Shown: one piece after another, positions 17,248 to 26,834 of the stretch
Numbering within the stretch: the stretch's first letter is position 1
Layout: every line of letters begins with the position of its first letter
NCBI RefSeq assembly: GCF_024793895.1
Contig: NZ_JANUSB010000002.1
Span: 310,001-374,000, forward strand
Reading direction: 5' to 3'
Source of the DNA: Serratia sp. AKBS12
Lineage (GTDB): Bacteria > Pseudomonadota > Gammaproteobacteria > Enterobacterales > Enterobacteriaceae
Length of the DNA: 64,000 bases
Made by a program: the position numbers and the translations under genes
Notes under the pieces: generated by a model
Seen by the model: only the letters and a program-made list of their open reading frames with translations
Database searches by the model: none
What the model was told of the DNA's origin: nothing

Positions 17248-17631
17248 TTATAAGCTCAACAAATTTTGCGCCCGCTGCCGGGCCTGTGTTTCATCGGCCA
17301 CCACCTCGATCGGATAACCCCAAAATCGACTGGCGAAGTCGGCAAACTGCTCGGCAGCGCTGCGACGTTCCACGTCTGGCTCAATCATGACCATGCCTTT
17401 GACATATTTTTTCAGCGCATCGCGGCGGTCACGTTTCCACAGCGCTACCTGCGTGCGCCGATCGCGATCGGGCTCTTGCTCATCGGTGATACGCAGTGCA
17501 CACAACAGCACAAACGGCTGCTGTCTGGCTAGCAATGCGTCAAACTCGGCAAATTCATCGGCGACGTCGCGAGGCTGCCCCACCGGTTGGCGCATCCACA
17601 CCCAAGGGAAACTAGCAGTATCTAATGACAT
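17248..17631 (-). CDS. Conserved hypothetical protein, 127 residues
   Basis: The chosen ATG at 17631 (MSLDTASFPWVW) follows GGAG at about ten bases; a longer in-frame start at 17697 is unsupported. The protein is soluble and charged, with VLLCALRITDEQEPDRD and a final helix EVVADETQARQRAQNLLSL. I do not recognise a named family. It ends 10 bases before the Rob-like regulator gene, so the two are probably cotranscribed, and it is divergent from the AraC gene at 17751. Confidence 0.7.
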   Translation of the reverse strand: MSLDTASFPWVWMRQPVGQPRDVADEFAEFDALLARQQPFVLLCALRITDEQEPDRDRRTQVALWKRDRRDALKKYVKGMVMIEPDVERRSAAEQFADFASRFWGYPIEVVADETQARQRAQNLLSL

Positions 17632-17718
17632 TACGTTGACTCCAAAGAAACCTGACGGCATGCCGCTTACTTTATCGACGACCGCACTAGACCACATTGC
17701 ACAATCAGGACATAATAT

Positions 17719-17752
17719 TTCTCATTCACGCCAAAATGAGAACTATTCTCAT
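17719..17752. promoter_or_regulatory. Three TTCTCAT/ATGAGAA half-sites ending on a start codon
   Basis: TTCTCATT (17719-17726), AATGAGAA (17735-17742) and TTCTCAT (17746-17752) form two overlapping inverted repeats with spacers of 8 and 3 bases. The last arm overlaps the ATG at 17751 of the AraC-family gene. The layout suggests an operator between divergent genes. Confidence 0.45.
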
Positions 17753-18572
17753 GAGTTTCGTTGCCACCAAACCACGTTTGGATATTGATAAGGTGCCGCG
17801 CACCATTTTTGCCGTGCAGGGCACCAGCATTACCGAGGATTGGGAAGTTGCGCCGCATCGCCACCAGAAAGCGCAACTGATCTACACCGCACGCGGCATG
17901 ATCCGCTGCGAGGCGGAAAGCGGCCTGTGGCTGGTACCACCGCAATGTGCGTTATGGATGCCCAGCAACACCATGCATAATGCGCAAGGCACCGGATCAA
18001 CCGAGTGCTATTGCCTGTTTGTCGATACATCGACCTTCGACGGCCTGCCGCAAAACTGCTGTACCCTGGCGATTTCACCGTTGCTGCGCGAGCTCTTGCT
18101 GCAGGCCAGCCGTTTTGACCCGCTGTACGACCAACAGGGCAGCGAAGGCCGTCTGATTGCGGTGCTGCTGGATCAGCTGGCGATCGCACCGGTAGAAAAC
18201 CTGCATCTGCCGGTGTCGCAGGACGTGCGCATACGTCAACTGATGGAGCGACTGTTGGCCAATCCGGCGGATAAATCCACCATCGGGCAATGGGCGCAGC
18301 GCATCGGCATGAGCGAACGCTCGCTGAGTCGCACGCTACAGCAGCAACTGGGTATGAGTTTTGGTCAGTGGCGACGCCAATTGCACGTCATGCTGGCGCT
18401 ACAACGCCTGACGCAGGGCGAAAGCGTACAGACCGTGGCGCTGGATCTCGGCTACGAAAGTGCCAGCGGTTTTGTGACGATGTTCAGGAAAGCCGTCGGC
18501 AAGCCACCGGCGCGTTATCTGGCAGAAAAAGCGGCGGCCGGCCAGCAACTGGACGGCAGCATAGCCATGTGA
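17751..18572 (+). CDS. AraC-family transcriptional regulator (cupin N terminus, NimR-like size)
   Basis: 273 residues from ATG 17751. The N-terminal half is a cupin-type sensor (HRHQKAQLIYTARGMI, then WLVPPQCALWMPSNTMH). The C-terminal half holds the two AraC helix-turn-helices, around IGQWAQRIGMSERSLSRTL and LDLGYESASGFVTMFRKAVG. Length and architecture match the NimR/YeaM group, whose members act on an adjacent transporter gene; no such transporter is adjacent here. An alternative in-frame ATG lies at 17736. The start region carries repeated TTCTCAT arms that could mediate autoregulation. Confidence 0.83.
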   Translation: MSFVATKPRLDIDKVPRTIFAVQGTSITEDWEVAPHRHQKAQLIYTARGMIRCEAESGLWLVPPQCALWMPSNTMHNAQGTGSTECYCLFVDTSTFDGLPQNCCTLAISPLLRELLLQASRFDPLYDQQGSEGRLIAVLLDQLAIAPVENLHLPVSQDVRIRQLMERLLANPADKSTIGQWAQRIGMSERSLSRTLQQQLGMSFGQWRRQLHVMLALQRLTQGESVQTVALDLGYESASGFVTMFRKAVGKPPARYLAEKAAAGQQLDGSIAM

Positions 18573-18583
18573 TGTACCGGCAT

Positions 18584-19564
18584 TCAGGCGGGTGCAGACA
18601 ACCATTGGATGACTTGGGCACTGAGCGGCAAACAGCGAAAATCGGTCATTACCGCCAAATCCGCGTCGGGCTGATTCAGCCCGGCCAGCATTCTTTTACG
18701 AAACTCGCTGGGAGTCACCGAACAGTATTTGTTAAAGCAGGCATTCAAATGCTTATGTTCTTTAAAACCGCAGAGGTGGCTGATTTCGGTAATCGGGATC
18801 TGGGTATTTTTTAACAGTGATTTTGCTTTATTGGTACGCAGGATCATCAGATATTCTTTGAAATTGTATCCGCTGACTTTCTTGAACATGCGAGAAAAAT
18901 GGAAGTAACTCATACCCGCCATGTCCGCCATCTTCGACAAATTCAGCTCGCGGGTTAAGTGCTCCGCAATATAATGCATGCTCTGCTTAACCAGTTGGCC
19001 GTCACGTTTGCTGTATCCCTCGGACGGCACGCCCGCGCCGGGCTGCTCGGCATATTCAAGCGCACTCAATAACGTATAGATCGCAGCCAGTTTGGCAAAG
19101 GACGAAGCCTGCGCCATCTGCCGCTGGGTAATCAGCAGTACGGCGTCCCGCAATGCCCGATCCTGTGGCCGTTGCTCGGCCCAGGACGCACGGCAGTAAT
19201 CGATATGCGGCGCCGGGTGAGCGTCATCAAACAGGCGTGGGGAAAACTGGATGGTCAGTAAGCGGCTGTTGGCTGCCGTGGCCTCCAACGCATGTATCTC
19301 ATCGGGATTGATATACACCATACCGCCGGCGGCCACCTGATGGCTGCGCTGACAAACATTGACAGTGAAACTGCCGGTCAACACGCAGATCAGCTCCGGT
19401 GCGCTATGCCAATGGGGTTCACAGTAGCGCACCTCGGCAGCAAACAGATTGTATTTTTCGGCATCAAAGGAAATCAGCTCGTACCCTGACCCTTCATGCA
19501 CGCCCCCCGAGCGATGGCTGCCTGCGCTCTGCCCAGCGCGATGGACTACTGCGAATGGAAACAT
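18584..19564 (-). CDS. AraC-family regulator of the beta-glucoside genes
   Basis: 326 residues: an N-terminal cupin domain (EPHWHSAPELICVLTGSFTV) and a C-terminal pair of helix-turn-helices (MADMAGMSYFHFSRMFKKVS and ISHLCGFKEHKHLNACFNKY). It lies on the same strand immediately downstream of a GH3 glycosidase and a GPH transporter, with a 45-base gap to the GH3 gene, so it is the likely local activator responding to the imported glycoside. It converges with the AraC gene ending at 18572, leaving 11 bases between them. Confidence 0.82.
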   Translation of the reverse strand: MFPFAVVHRAGQSAGSHRSGGVHEGSGYELISFDAEKYNLFAAEVRYCEPHWHSAPELICVLTGSFTVNVCQRSHQVAAGGMVYINPDEIHALEATAANSRLLTIQFSPRLFDDAHPAPHIDYCRASWAEQRPQDRALRDAVLLITQRQMAQASSFAKLAAIYTLLSALEYAEQPGAGVPSEGYSKRDGQLVKQSMHYIAEHLTRELNLSKMADMAGMSYFHFSRMFKKVSGYNFKEYLMILRTNKAKSLLKNTQIPITEISHLCGFKEHKHLNACFNKYCSVTPSEFRKRMLAGLNQPDADLAVMTDFRCLPLSAQVIQWLSAPA

Positions 19565-19609
19565 GTGCTCCCCCGGTTCCCGGCAGGGCTGCCCTGCCGG
19601 CCAGAAAAG

Positions 19610-21955
19610 TTAATCGACGCTGCCCTGCAACGCCGCCTCGAGCTCGTCAATACTGATGTCCACGGCCAGAAACTCGGTCAGGCCAATGAACATGCCGCAA
19701 AACAGTTCAGGCGCTATCGATGCGAGCCTGTCACCGACAACCCCCTCCGGTTGACCGCTTTTTTGCGCCACCAATGCGGTGACCCGACGAAAGGCTGCCG
19801 GTTGCTGCAATAGCTGTTGCAAGGAGTTATCCGGTTTTAACGGTAAATACCACGGTGCCGCCTGCAGGCTCACCACCGCCTGCAAGGCAACGTCACGCGA
19901 CGATCTGGCTATATGCAGGCCATAATCCCCTGACGACATGACCCAGCGTTGCAGCGTAGGATGATAGCAGGCCAAGTCCTGCGCCTGAATGTTCATGCTC
20001 ACGCTGCGCGTTTCTCCCGGTTCAAGGGCAACCTTGGCAAAGGCCTTTAACGCCCTCGGCTCTCGCGGCAGCGCCTGTTGCGGCGCGCTGATATACAGCT
20101 GAACGATTTCCTTGCCGGCACGTTGGCCAATATTGGTGATATCCACGCTCACGGTCAGCGTTTCCCCCTCACGCAGCGTTGGCGTGGAAAGACGCAAGTT
20201 GTCATAGGCAAAACGCGTATAGCTCAAGCCAAACCCGAACGGGAACAGCGGCGTCATCTTGCGCTTGTCATAGTAACGATAACCCACATAAATCCCTTCG
20301 GCATAAGCATGTTTTAAATCTTCGCCCGGATAATGCAGCCAGGCGGGAGTCTCCTCCAACGTATTAGGCACCGTCACCGTCAGCTTGCCGCATGGGTTGG
20401 CATGGCCAAACAGAATATTGGCCACTGCACGCCCCATTCCCTGGCCGGCGAAGAAGGTTTCCAGCACGCCCTTGCAGTGATTCAACCAGGGCATTACCAC
20501 CGCGTCGCTGTTCGCCAGCACCACGATCAGATTGGGTTGCACCGCCGCAACGGCGCGAATCAACGCCTCGTGGCTGGCGATAATATCAAGATTACTGCGG
20601 TCACCGTTTTCGCCGTCCTCGCCGATGGCGGTGCTGGCAAACACCACCGCCACGTCTGACTGGCGCGCCAGCGCAACCGCCTGAGCCAGCGCGGCGGCGT
20701 TGTCCGCGTCGTCATCGGGTGCGCCAATGGCATAGTCGATATGAAAATCATTGCCGGCAACGTCCAGGATCTCGTCCAGCGGCCGATCCAGCATATAGGG
20801 TACGGTGGTCGCGCAGCCGGATCCCTGGATCACCGGTTCATGGGCCGGCTTGCCCAAAATCGCGATGCGCTTCACCTTGTCGACCGTCAGCGGCAAAATA
20901 TCCGCCTCGTTTTTCAACAGCACGACAGACTCCTGGGCTATCTGCTGAGCCAGGGCATGGTGCGCAGTAAAATCGGCCTTGAACCCCGGTTTGCGATGCC
21001 GCTGCACCTTGTCAATCAATGCCAGCATACGCAGGCAGGAGCGATCGACCACGGCTTGCGGTACGTCACCGGCATTAATCGCCGCTAGCAGCGAGCGCTT
21101 GTCGCGCCGCGTTTCCGGCATCGCCAGATCGTTGCCGGCCAGCAGCGATGCCGGGCGATGCTTAATACCGTACCAGTCTGACATCACCACGCCGTCATAC
21201 TGCCACTCGTCCCGCAGTATCTCGGTCAGCAACTGGTGATGTTGGGATGTCTGAATGCCGTTGAGACGGTTATAAGAGGACATCAGCGTCCATGGATTGG
21301 CCTTTTCAATGACACGCTTGAAACCGGCCAGGTAGATTTCCCGCAGCGCACGCTCCCCCACCTGCGAATCCATTTCGGTTCGTCGATATTCCGAATTGTT
21401 GCAGGCAAAATGCTTGAGGCTGGCGCCGACCCCCTCATCCTGCAAGCCGTTGATCAAGCCTGCGGCAATATCAGCGCTCACCAGCGGATCTTCCGCATAG
21501 TATTCATAACCGCGGCCGGCTAACGGCGTGCGGCGGATATTGATGCCCGGCCCGAGCAGAATGCCAACCCCCATCTCCTGGCATTCGTGAGCCAGCGCCT
21601 GCCCCATGCGGTAAGCCAGTTCAACGTCCCAACTGCACCCCAGGCTGGAACCGTTGGGGAAGCAGGTCGCCGGGCGCGAATAGCTGAACAGCGCTTCGGA
21701 ACCACCGGCAGCCTCCTGATGACTTTCTGCTGCGTTTTGGCCGACAACCGACAGGAAATCGGTAATGCACCAATTTTCCCCGCCATCGATCTGGCTGGCA
21801 CTGTAACGCACGCCGTAGGTGCCGTCGGTCATCACCAGGCTTTCAATACCCAGTCGCGGCAATGCCGCCGTGCGCCACAACCCCTGGCCAGTCAACAGCG
21901 CCACCTTTTCTTCCGTAGTCATGGTAGCAAGCGTGGCGGAAAAATCGTTTTTCAT
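19610..21955 (-). CDS. GH3 glycoside hydrolase (beta-glucosidase type)
   Basis: 781 residues from ATG 21955, chosen because AAGG lies just upstream; a GTG three codons earlier is possible. The N-terminal TIM barrel has KHFACNNSEYRR and VMSDWYG, where Asp263 (numbered from the upstream GTG) is the expected nucleophile. A flavodoxin-like domain follows, then a C-terminal fibronectin type III-like domain (SVDITNIGQRAGKEIVQLYI). No signal peptide is present, so it acts on sugar imported by the GPH carrier encoded 15 bases upstream. The linkage is unknown; beta-glucosides or beta-xylosides are most likely. Confidence 0.88.
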   Translation of the reverse strand: MKNDFSATLATMTTEEKVALLTGQGLWRTAALPRLGIESLVMTDGTYGVRYSASQIDGGENWCITDFLSVVGQNAAESHQEAAGGSEALFSYSRPATCFPNGSSLGCSWDVELAYRMGQALAHECQEMGVGILLGPGINIRRTPLAGRGYEYYAEDPLVSADIAAGLINGLQDEGVGASLKHFACNNSEYRRTEMDSQVGERALREIYLAGFKRVIEKANPWTLMSSYNRLNGIQTSQHHQLLTEILRDEWQYDGVVMSDWYGIKHRPASLLAGNDLAMPETRRDKRSLLAAINAGDVPQAVVDRSCLRMLALIDKVQRHRKPGFKADFTAHHALAQQIAQESVVLLKNEADILPLTVDKVKRIAILGKPAHEPVIQGSGCATTVPYMLDRPLDEILDVAGNDFHIDYAIGAPDDDADNAAALAQAVALARQSDVAVVFASTAIGEDGENGDRSNLDIIASHEALIRAVAAVQPNLIVVLANSDAVVMPWLNHCKGVLETFFAGQGMGRAVANILFGHANPCGKLTVTVPNTLEETPAWLHYPGEDLKHAYAEGIYVGYRYYDKRKMTPLFPFGFGLSYTRFAYDNLRLSTPTLREGETLTVSVDITNIGQRAGKEIVQLYISAPQQALPREPRALKAFAKVALEPGETRSVSMNIQAQDLACYHPTLQRWVMSSGDYGLHIARSSRDVALQAVVSLQAAPWYLPLKPDNSLQQLLQQPAAFRRVTALVAQKSGQPEGVVGDRLASIAPELFCGMFIGLTEFLAVDISIDELEAALQGSVD

Positions 21956-21970
21956 AAGAATCACCTTGAG

Positions 21971-23329
21971 TTACGCGAGGTTTTGCTTGGCCAGTTCAAT
22001 TTTTTTAATAATTTCACGGTAGGTTTTTTCATCTAAGGTATAAAACACCACAAATACCATACCGAGAATAAACATCAGGCCGGGGAAGACGGTCATCATC
22101 AGATTGATGCCATTACGCGCAGGTTCGCTGATACTTTCTGCACTGTAATTGAAATAGTCGAGCATAACGCCGGCGCAGCCGCCGCCGATCGCCATGGCTA
22201 TTTTGGTAATAAAATTAAAGAATCCGTAAATAGCCCCTTCGGTTCTGACGCCATGTTTCCATTCCGCATATTCGACGGTGTCGGCAATCATTGACCACAT
22301 CGAAACAAACCCCATACCCAGAGTAATACTGAACAGACACACGCCGGCCATAATTAAATAGATGTTTTCACCAGCAAAAAGATATTGACCAAACAGGCCG
22401 ACAACCCCAATGGTCAGCGCCAGTAACGTCATGTATTTTTTACCCATCATGGCGATCAACCTGGCTGAAATCACCGTACCCAAAATATAGGCTGCGGACT
22501 GAATGGCAAAAAACTCGGAGGTGAACGACTCATCGCTAATGATATACTTGATGAAATACACCGCAATCGCCATCCAAACGGTGTAAGCGATATAAAAGAA
22601 TACGGTAAACAGGGAAAGATTGATCAGCGGCATATTACCGGAAACCGCCTTGATCATTTCTTTTAACGTCGGGGACTGCAATTGTACCTTTACCCGCTCT
22701 CGGGTCATGCCAAAGCAGGCAAGGAACAGAAAGGTCGCCAATAGCGCAAAACAGCTGACGGCAAAAACATACCCCATTTTTTGATCGGTAACGCGCGAAA
22801 TCAGCAGATCGGCGCAGGTCGACACCACCAGATAGCCCAAAATGGCAAACACAAAGCGGTACACCGACAGCGATGCGCGCGATCCTTCATGCTGGGTCAG
22901 CATATTGGTCATGGCCGAATACGGCGTATTAACCGCAGTATAAGCCAGACAATAAAGGGTGTAAGAGCACAATGCAAAATAGAACTTGTGATCGATATCC
23001 GGTGTGTAAAAGCAAAACAGGGTTAATAAACCTAACGGTACCGCGCCAAAAAGCAGATAGGGTCTTAATTTCCCATAGCGCGTTTGCGTTTTATCGATAA
23101 AGAACCCAACGGCAATATTGAACAAGGCATCGATAACCCTGGCAATAACAAAAATCAGACTCGCCTGGGTGGCGCTGATACCGTAAATATTGGTGTAAAA
23201 ATAAAGCAAAAACAGGGAGACGAAGCCAAAAGAAAGATTCGAGGCCATATCGCCAAAACCATAGCCAATTTTTTCTCGCACGCTGACTACGACATAACTA
23301 TCACTCACCACTGCGGTTGTTTTTTTCAT
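21971..23329 (-). CDS. GPH-family glycoside:cation symporter
   Basis: 452 residues with about 12 membrane helices and the GPH loop motif FFIDKTQTRYGKLRPYLLFG. REKIGYGFGDMASN precedes the first helix and VEYAEWKHGVRTEG precedes the late helices. It is the first gene of the transporter-GH3-AraC set and presumably imports the glycoside that the cytosolic GH3 enzyme hydrolyses. It is only distantly similar to the GPH carrier at 5435-6868 (different loop and terminal sequences), so the two serve different substrates. The 360 bases upstream hold no gene. Confidence 0.88.
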   Translation of the reverse strand: MKKTTAVVSDSYVVVSVREKIGYGFGDMASNLSFGFVSLFLLYFYTNIYGISATQASLIFVIARVIDALFNIAVGFFIDKTQTRYGKLRPYLLFGAVPLGLLTLFCFYTPDIDHKFYFALCSYTLYCLAYTAVNTPYSAMTNMLTQHEGSRASLSVYRFVFAILGYLVVSTCADLLISRVTDQKMGYVFAVSCFALLATFLFLACFGMTRERVKVQLQSPTLKEMIKAVSGNMPLINLSLFTVFFYIAYTVWMAIAVYFIKYIISDESFTSEFFAIQSAAYILGTVISARLIAMMGKKYMTLLALTIGVVGLFGQYLFAGENIYLIMAGVCLFSITLGMGFVSMWSMIADTVEYAEWKHGVRTEGAIYGFFNFITKIAMAIGGGCAGVMLDYFNYSAESISEPARNGINLMMTVFPGLMFILGMVFVVFYTLDEKTYREIIKKIELAKQNLA

Positions 23330-23692
23330 ACCCTGGCTCTTTTAATGTTGGTGAACATATGCGGTTTATCGTAAGGGCCACCTGATAACATGGCCTGACG
23401 CTGGCAGCGGTAATCGCTAATAAAACCGGCCAGGTCAATACGTTGTTTAATTGATTCTCACCGCAACGCCATATAACCATAAAAAGAGTGACGCGACTTC
23501 CCGCTTTTTGCGGGATGACTACCGTTTTTTTGCCGTCTCGGGGTTTATGCAAAATATGTGAGGAGCCGCATGTTTTTGCCGTTCTGGCCGCGGCGACAGC
23601 GGCAGCATGTGGCGCGACCGCGTCGGATTTCAGCAAGTCACCAGAACGGGGCGATCGGCATCGCCGCGCAGAAGGAATACCGCTGGCGCGAA
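23330..23692. other. Intergenic stretch between the GPH and 3-hydroxybutyrate dehydrogenase genes
   Basis: No convincing gene is present. A short hairpin (CCCGC-loop-GCGGG near 23500) could act as a weak terminator for the minus-strand 3-hydroxybutyrate operon, and the promoter of the glycoside set must lie in the part nearest 23330. Confidence 0.4.
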
Positions 23693-24463
23693 TTATTGCG
23701 CCAGCCAGCCGCCGTCGATGTTCCACGCCGCGCCGCGCACCTGTACCGCCGCGTCACCGCACAGGAACAGCACCAGTTCGCCCAGCTGCTGCGGCGTGAC
23801 AAACTCCTGTGACGGCTGTTTTTCCGCCAGCAGATCGTCGCGCGCCTGCTGCGCATCGACCCCTGCGGCAATGCGTTGGTCGATCTGCTGCTGCACCAGC
23901 GGCGTCAGCACCCAGCCAGGGCAAATGGCATTACAGGTAATCGGCGTACGGGCTGTTTCCAGCGCGACGGTTTTCGTCAGTCCGACAACGCCGTGCTTGG
24001 CCGCCACGTAGGCCGCCTTGTCCTTTGACGCTACCAGCCCGTGCACCGAGGCCACGTTGATGATGCGCCCCCAGTTACGCCGGCGCATCATCGGCAGCGC
24101 CAGACGGCTGGTATGAAACACCGAAGACAGGTTGATCGCGACGATCGCATTCCATTTTTCCTGCGGGAAAGCGTGAACCGGCGCCACGTGCTGGATGCCG
24201 GCATTGTTCACCAGAATATCCACCCCGCCGTAGCGCTGCTCGACGTAACGCATCAGATCGTCGATCTGCGCCGGATCGCCGAGATCCGCCGGATGATAGC
24301 CCGGCTCCAGTCCCAACGCTGCGATATGCCGCTTTGCCTGTTCTACCTCGCCAAAGCCGTTCAGGATCACCTGTGCGCCAGCCATTGCCAGGCTTGACGC
24401 GACACCCAGGCCAATGCCGCTGGTGGATCCGGTGACTAATGCCGTTTTACCGGTTAAGTTCAT
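23693..24463 (-). CDS. D-3-hydroxybutyrate dehydrogenase (SDR)
   Basis: 256-residue short-chain dehydrogenase that oxidises D-3-hydroxybutyrate to acetoacetate with NAD+. The ATG at 24463 follows AGGAG. The Rossmann motif TGSTSGIG is at residues 11-18, NNAG in the 80s, and the catalytic Ser139, Tyr152 and Lys156 lie in NVASVHG and YVAAKHG. SVHGLVAS and the C-terminal lid region EKQPSQEFVTPQQLGEL are typical of bacterial 3-hydroxybutyrate dehydrogenases. It is the last gene of a six-gene operon that supplies the rest of the pathway. Confidence 0.88.
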   Translation of the reverse strand: MNLTGKTALVTGSTSGIGLGVASSLAMAGAQVILNGFGEVEQAKRHIAALGLEPGYHPADLGDPAQIDDLMRYVEQRYGGVDILVNNAGIQHVAPVHAFPQEKWNAIVAINLSSVFHTSRLALPMMRRRNWGRIINVASVHGLVASKDKAAYVAAKHGVVGLTKTVALETARTPITCNAICPGWVLTPLVQQQIDQRIAAGVDAQQARDDLLAEKQPSQEFVTPQQLGELVLFLCGDAAVQVRGAAWNIDGGWLAQ

Positions 24464-24476
24464 GTTGCTTGCTCCT

Positions 24477-25868
24477 CTAGACAATGCCGGTCAGGTAAAA
24501 TACGCCAATCACAAACAGCACCGCGGCACTTTTGATCACGGTGATGGCGAAGATGCCACCATACGCCTGACGGTGGCTAAGGCCGGTAATGGCCAACAGC
24601 GTGATCACCGCCCCGTTGTGCGGCAGCGTATCCATGCCGCCGCTGGCCATCGAGGCTACCCTATGCAGCACCTCCAACGGAATGTTGGCCGCATGGGCCG
24701 CCGCGATAAACGAATCTGACATCGCCGCCAGCGCGATGCTCATGCCACCGGATGCCGAACCGGTGATCCCCGCCAGCAGCGTCACGCTGATGGCTTCGTT
24801 TAACAGCGGATTCGGGATAGCCGCCAGCGTACTGGATAACACCAGAAAACCCGGCAACGCGGCGATCACCGCGCCAAAACCGTATTCGGAGGCGGTGTTC
24901 ATTGCCGCCAGAATCGCACCGCCTACCGCGGTTTTACTGCCTTCCGCCAGCCGGCCGCGTATATTGCGCATGCCAAACAGCACCACCAGCAAAATGCCGG
25001 CCACCAGCGCCGCTTCAACCGCCCAGATGGCGGTGATCTTGCCAACGTCGGTGTTAATCGGCGTTGCCAGCCCCGGCAGCGCCAGCGTATGGCTGGCCCC
25101 GTACCACTGCGGGATCCAGTGGGTAAACAGCAGGTTGAGCACCCCGACCGCGAACAGCGGCATGATGGCGATCAGCGGATTGGGCAGATTGATGTTATCC
25201 GGCGTTTCCGGCTCGTTTTGCAGATCGCTGCCATAACCTTCGCCGCGCGCCTGCGCCTTGCGTCGCTGCCGCTCCAGATAGCACAGCCCGACAACGATGA
25301 TAAACAGCGACCCGATAAGCCCCAGCCACGGTGCCGCCCAGGCATTGGTGCCAAAAAAACTGGTGGGAATGATGTTCTGGATTTGCGGCGTGCCGGGCAA
25401 GGCGTCCATGGTGAACGAAAAAGCGCCAAGCGCCACCGTCGCCGGGATCAACCGTTTGGGAATGCCGCTCTGGCGGAACAGTTCGGCGGCAAACGGATAC
25501 ACCGCGAACGCCACCACAAACAGTGATACGCCGCCGTAGGTCAGCAGCGCACACACCAGCACGATCACCGGAATGGCGTGACGCCGGCCCAGAATGCGGA
25601 TCGCCGCCGCTACAATCGAGCGGGAAAAACCGGACAGTTCGATCAGCTTGCCAAACACCGCCCCCAACAGGAACACCGGAAAATAGAGTTTGACGAAGCC
25701 GACCATTTTTTCCATAAACAGGCCGGTGAAGGTCGGGGCCACCGCACCGGGGTCGGTAAGCAATACCGCGCCCAGTGCGGCGATCGGCGCGAACAGAATG
25801 ACGCTGTAGCCGCGATACGCGGCCAGCATCAGCAATCCCAGTGCTGCTAACGCTATCAATACGCTCAT
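24477..25868 (-). CDS. GntP-family permease, probable 3-hydroxybutyrate transporter
   Basis: 463-residue inner-membrane protein with about 12 hydrophobic segments. Family marks are FPVFLLGAVFGKLIELSG, LTYGGVSLFVVAFAVYPFA and the re-entrant regions around PGTPQIQN and SASGGMSIALAAMSDSF. GntP carriers take up gluconate-like or short hydroxy acids. Placement between a 3-hydroxybutyrate dehydrogenase and a hydroxyacyl-CoA dehydrogenase argues for 3-hydroxybutyrate as the substrate, as in other bacteria with the same gene pair. The spacing to the dehydrogenase gene is 13 bases. Confidence 0.85.
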   Translation of the reverse strand: MSVLIALAALGLLMLAAYRGYSVILFAPIAALGAVLLTDPGAVAPTFTGLFMEKMVGFVKLYFPVFLLGAVFGKLIELSGFSRSIVAAAIRILGRRHAIPVIVLVCALLTYGGVSLFVVAFAVYPFAAELFRQSGIPKRLIPATVALGAFSFTMDALPGTPQIQNIIPTSFFGTNAWAAPWLGLIGSLFIIVVGLCYLERQRRKAQARGEGYGSDLQNEPETPDNINLPNPLIAIMPLFAVGVLNLLFTHWIPQWYGASHTLALPGLATPINTDVGKITAIWAVEAALVAGILLVVLFGMRNIRGRLAEGSKTAVGGAILAAMNTASEYGFGAVIAALPGFLVLSSTLAAIPNPLLNEAISVTLLAGITGSASGGMSIALAAMSDSFIAAAHAANIPLEVLHRVASMASGGMDTLPHNGAVITLLAITGLSHRQAYGGIFAITVIKSAAVLFVIGVFYLTGIV

Positions 25869-25897
25869 AATGCAGTTAACCCATTGTTATTGTGTAA

Positions 25898-26821
25898 TCA
25901 AGGTTTTAGCGCAAAGCGCAGTTGATGTGCGCGTCGCCGTTGAATGCGCTCCTTGCGGCCATCGTCCCAGGTATAGAATCCGCTGCCGCTGCGCAGCCCG
26001 GTGTTGCCGTCTGCCAGCCGTTGCCGAACCAGCTCCATCATCTCGCTGCCGCTGGCCAGAGTCGGCAGCAGGTGCTGGGCGATATCGCATACCGTGTCCA
26101 GACCGGTCATGTCAGCGGCCTCCAGCGGCCCGACCATCGCATAGCGTCGCCCCAGTGAAGCTCGCATCACCCGATCGACCACCTGTGGGCTGGCGATACC
26201 GCTTTGCACGATGTGCAACGCTTCGCGCAGCAGCGCAAACTGCAAACGGTTACCGACAAACCCCGGCGCGGCGCGCTCCAGCAGCACCGCTTCCAACGCC
26301 ATGTCGCTGAGTAGGGTTTGCAGCGCCTGCAGGTGCCGTTGATCGGTGGCGCTACCGGGTACGATTTCAACCAGGGGGATCAGGTGCGGCGGATTCCAGA
26401 AATGTGCGATCAGCAAACGCTGTGGATGGCGCATGTTTTCTGCTAACCGATCCGGCGGTAGGCCGCTGGTATTACTGGCGATGATCGCATCCTCGGCGAT
26501 CAGATCCTCCAGTTGCGCATACAGCGCATGCTTGAGCGGCAGACGCTCCGGAATGGCCTCGATCAGCAGGCGCGCCGGCGCCAGCCGTTGCAGATTGTCG
26601 CTGCCGTGCAGCCGCGCCAGTATCTCCGCCACCTGTGACGCCGCCAGCAGATCGACCTCGACCAGCTCCGCCAGAATGCTGCCGGCTACCGCCGGCACCT
26701 CCGCCAGCCGGGCAGAGTCAGTGTCGTACAGCAGCACCTCATGGCCGTAGCGGGCAAAATGGACGGCGATACCGACCCCCATCAATCCGGCGCCCAGCAC
26801 CGCAGTCTGCGTGTCATGCAT
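25898..26821 (-). CDS. 3-hydroxyacyl-CoA dehydrogenase (3-hydroxybutyryl-CoA type)
   Basis: 307 residues from ATG 26821, which follows AGGAG. The N-terminal NAD-binding fold begins AVLGAGLMGVGIAVHFA, and SNTSGLPPDRLAENM and LIAHFWNPPHLIPLVEIV carry the family's catalytic region, including the His in AHFWNP. The C-terminal helical dimerisation domain is complete. It interconverts 3-hydroxybutyryl-CoA and acetoacetyl-CoA, so the operon can process the CoA-activated as well as the free acid. Confidence 0.85.
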   Translation of the reverse strand: MHDTQTAVLGAGLMGVGIAVHFARYGHEVLLYDTDSARLAEVPAVAGSILAELVEVDLLAASQVAEILARLHGSDNLQRLAPARLLIEAIPERLPLKHALYAQLEDLIAEDAIIASNTSGLPPDRLAENMRHPQRLLIAHFWNPPHLIPLVEIVPGSATDQRHLQALQTLLSDMALEAVLLERAAPGFVGNRLQFALLREALHIVQSGIASPQVVDRVMRASLGRRYAMVGPLEAADMTGLDTVCDIAQHLLPTLASGSEMMELVRQRLADGNTGLRSGSGFYTWDDGRKERIQRRRAHQLRFALKP

Positions 26822-26834
26822 GATGTTTCTCCTG

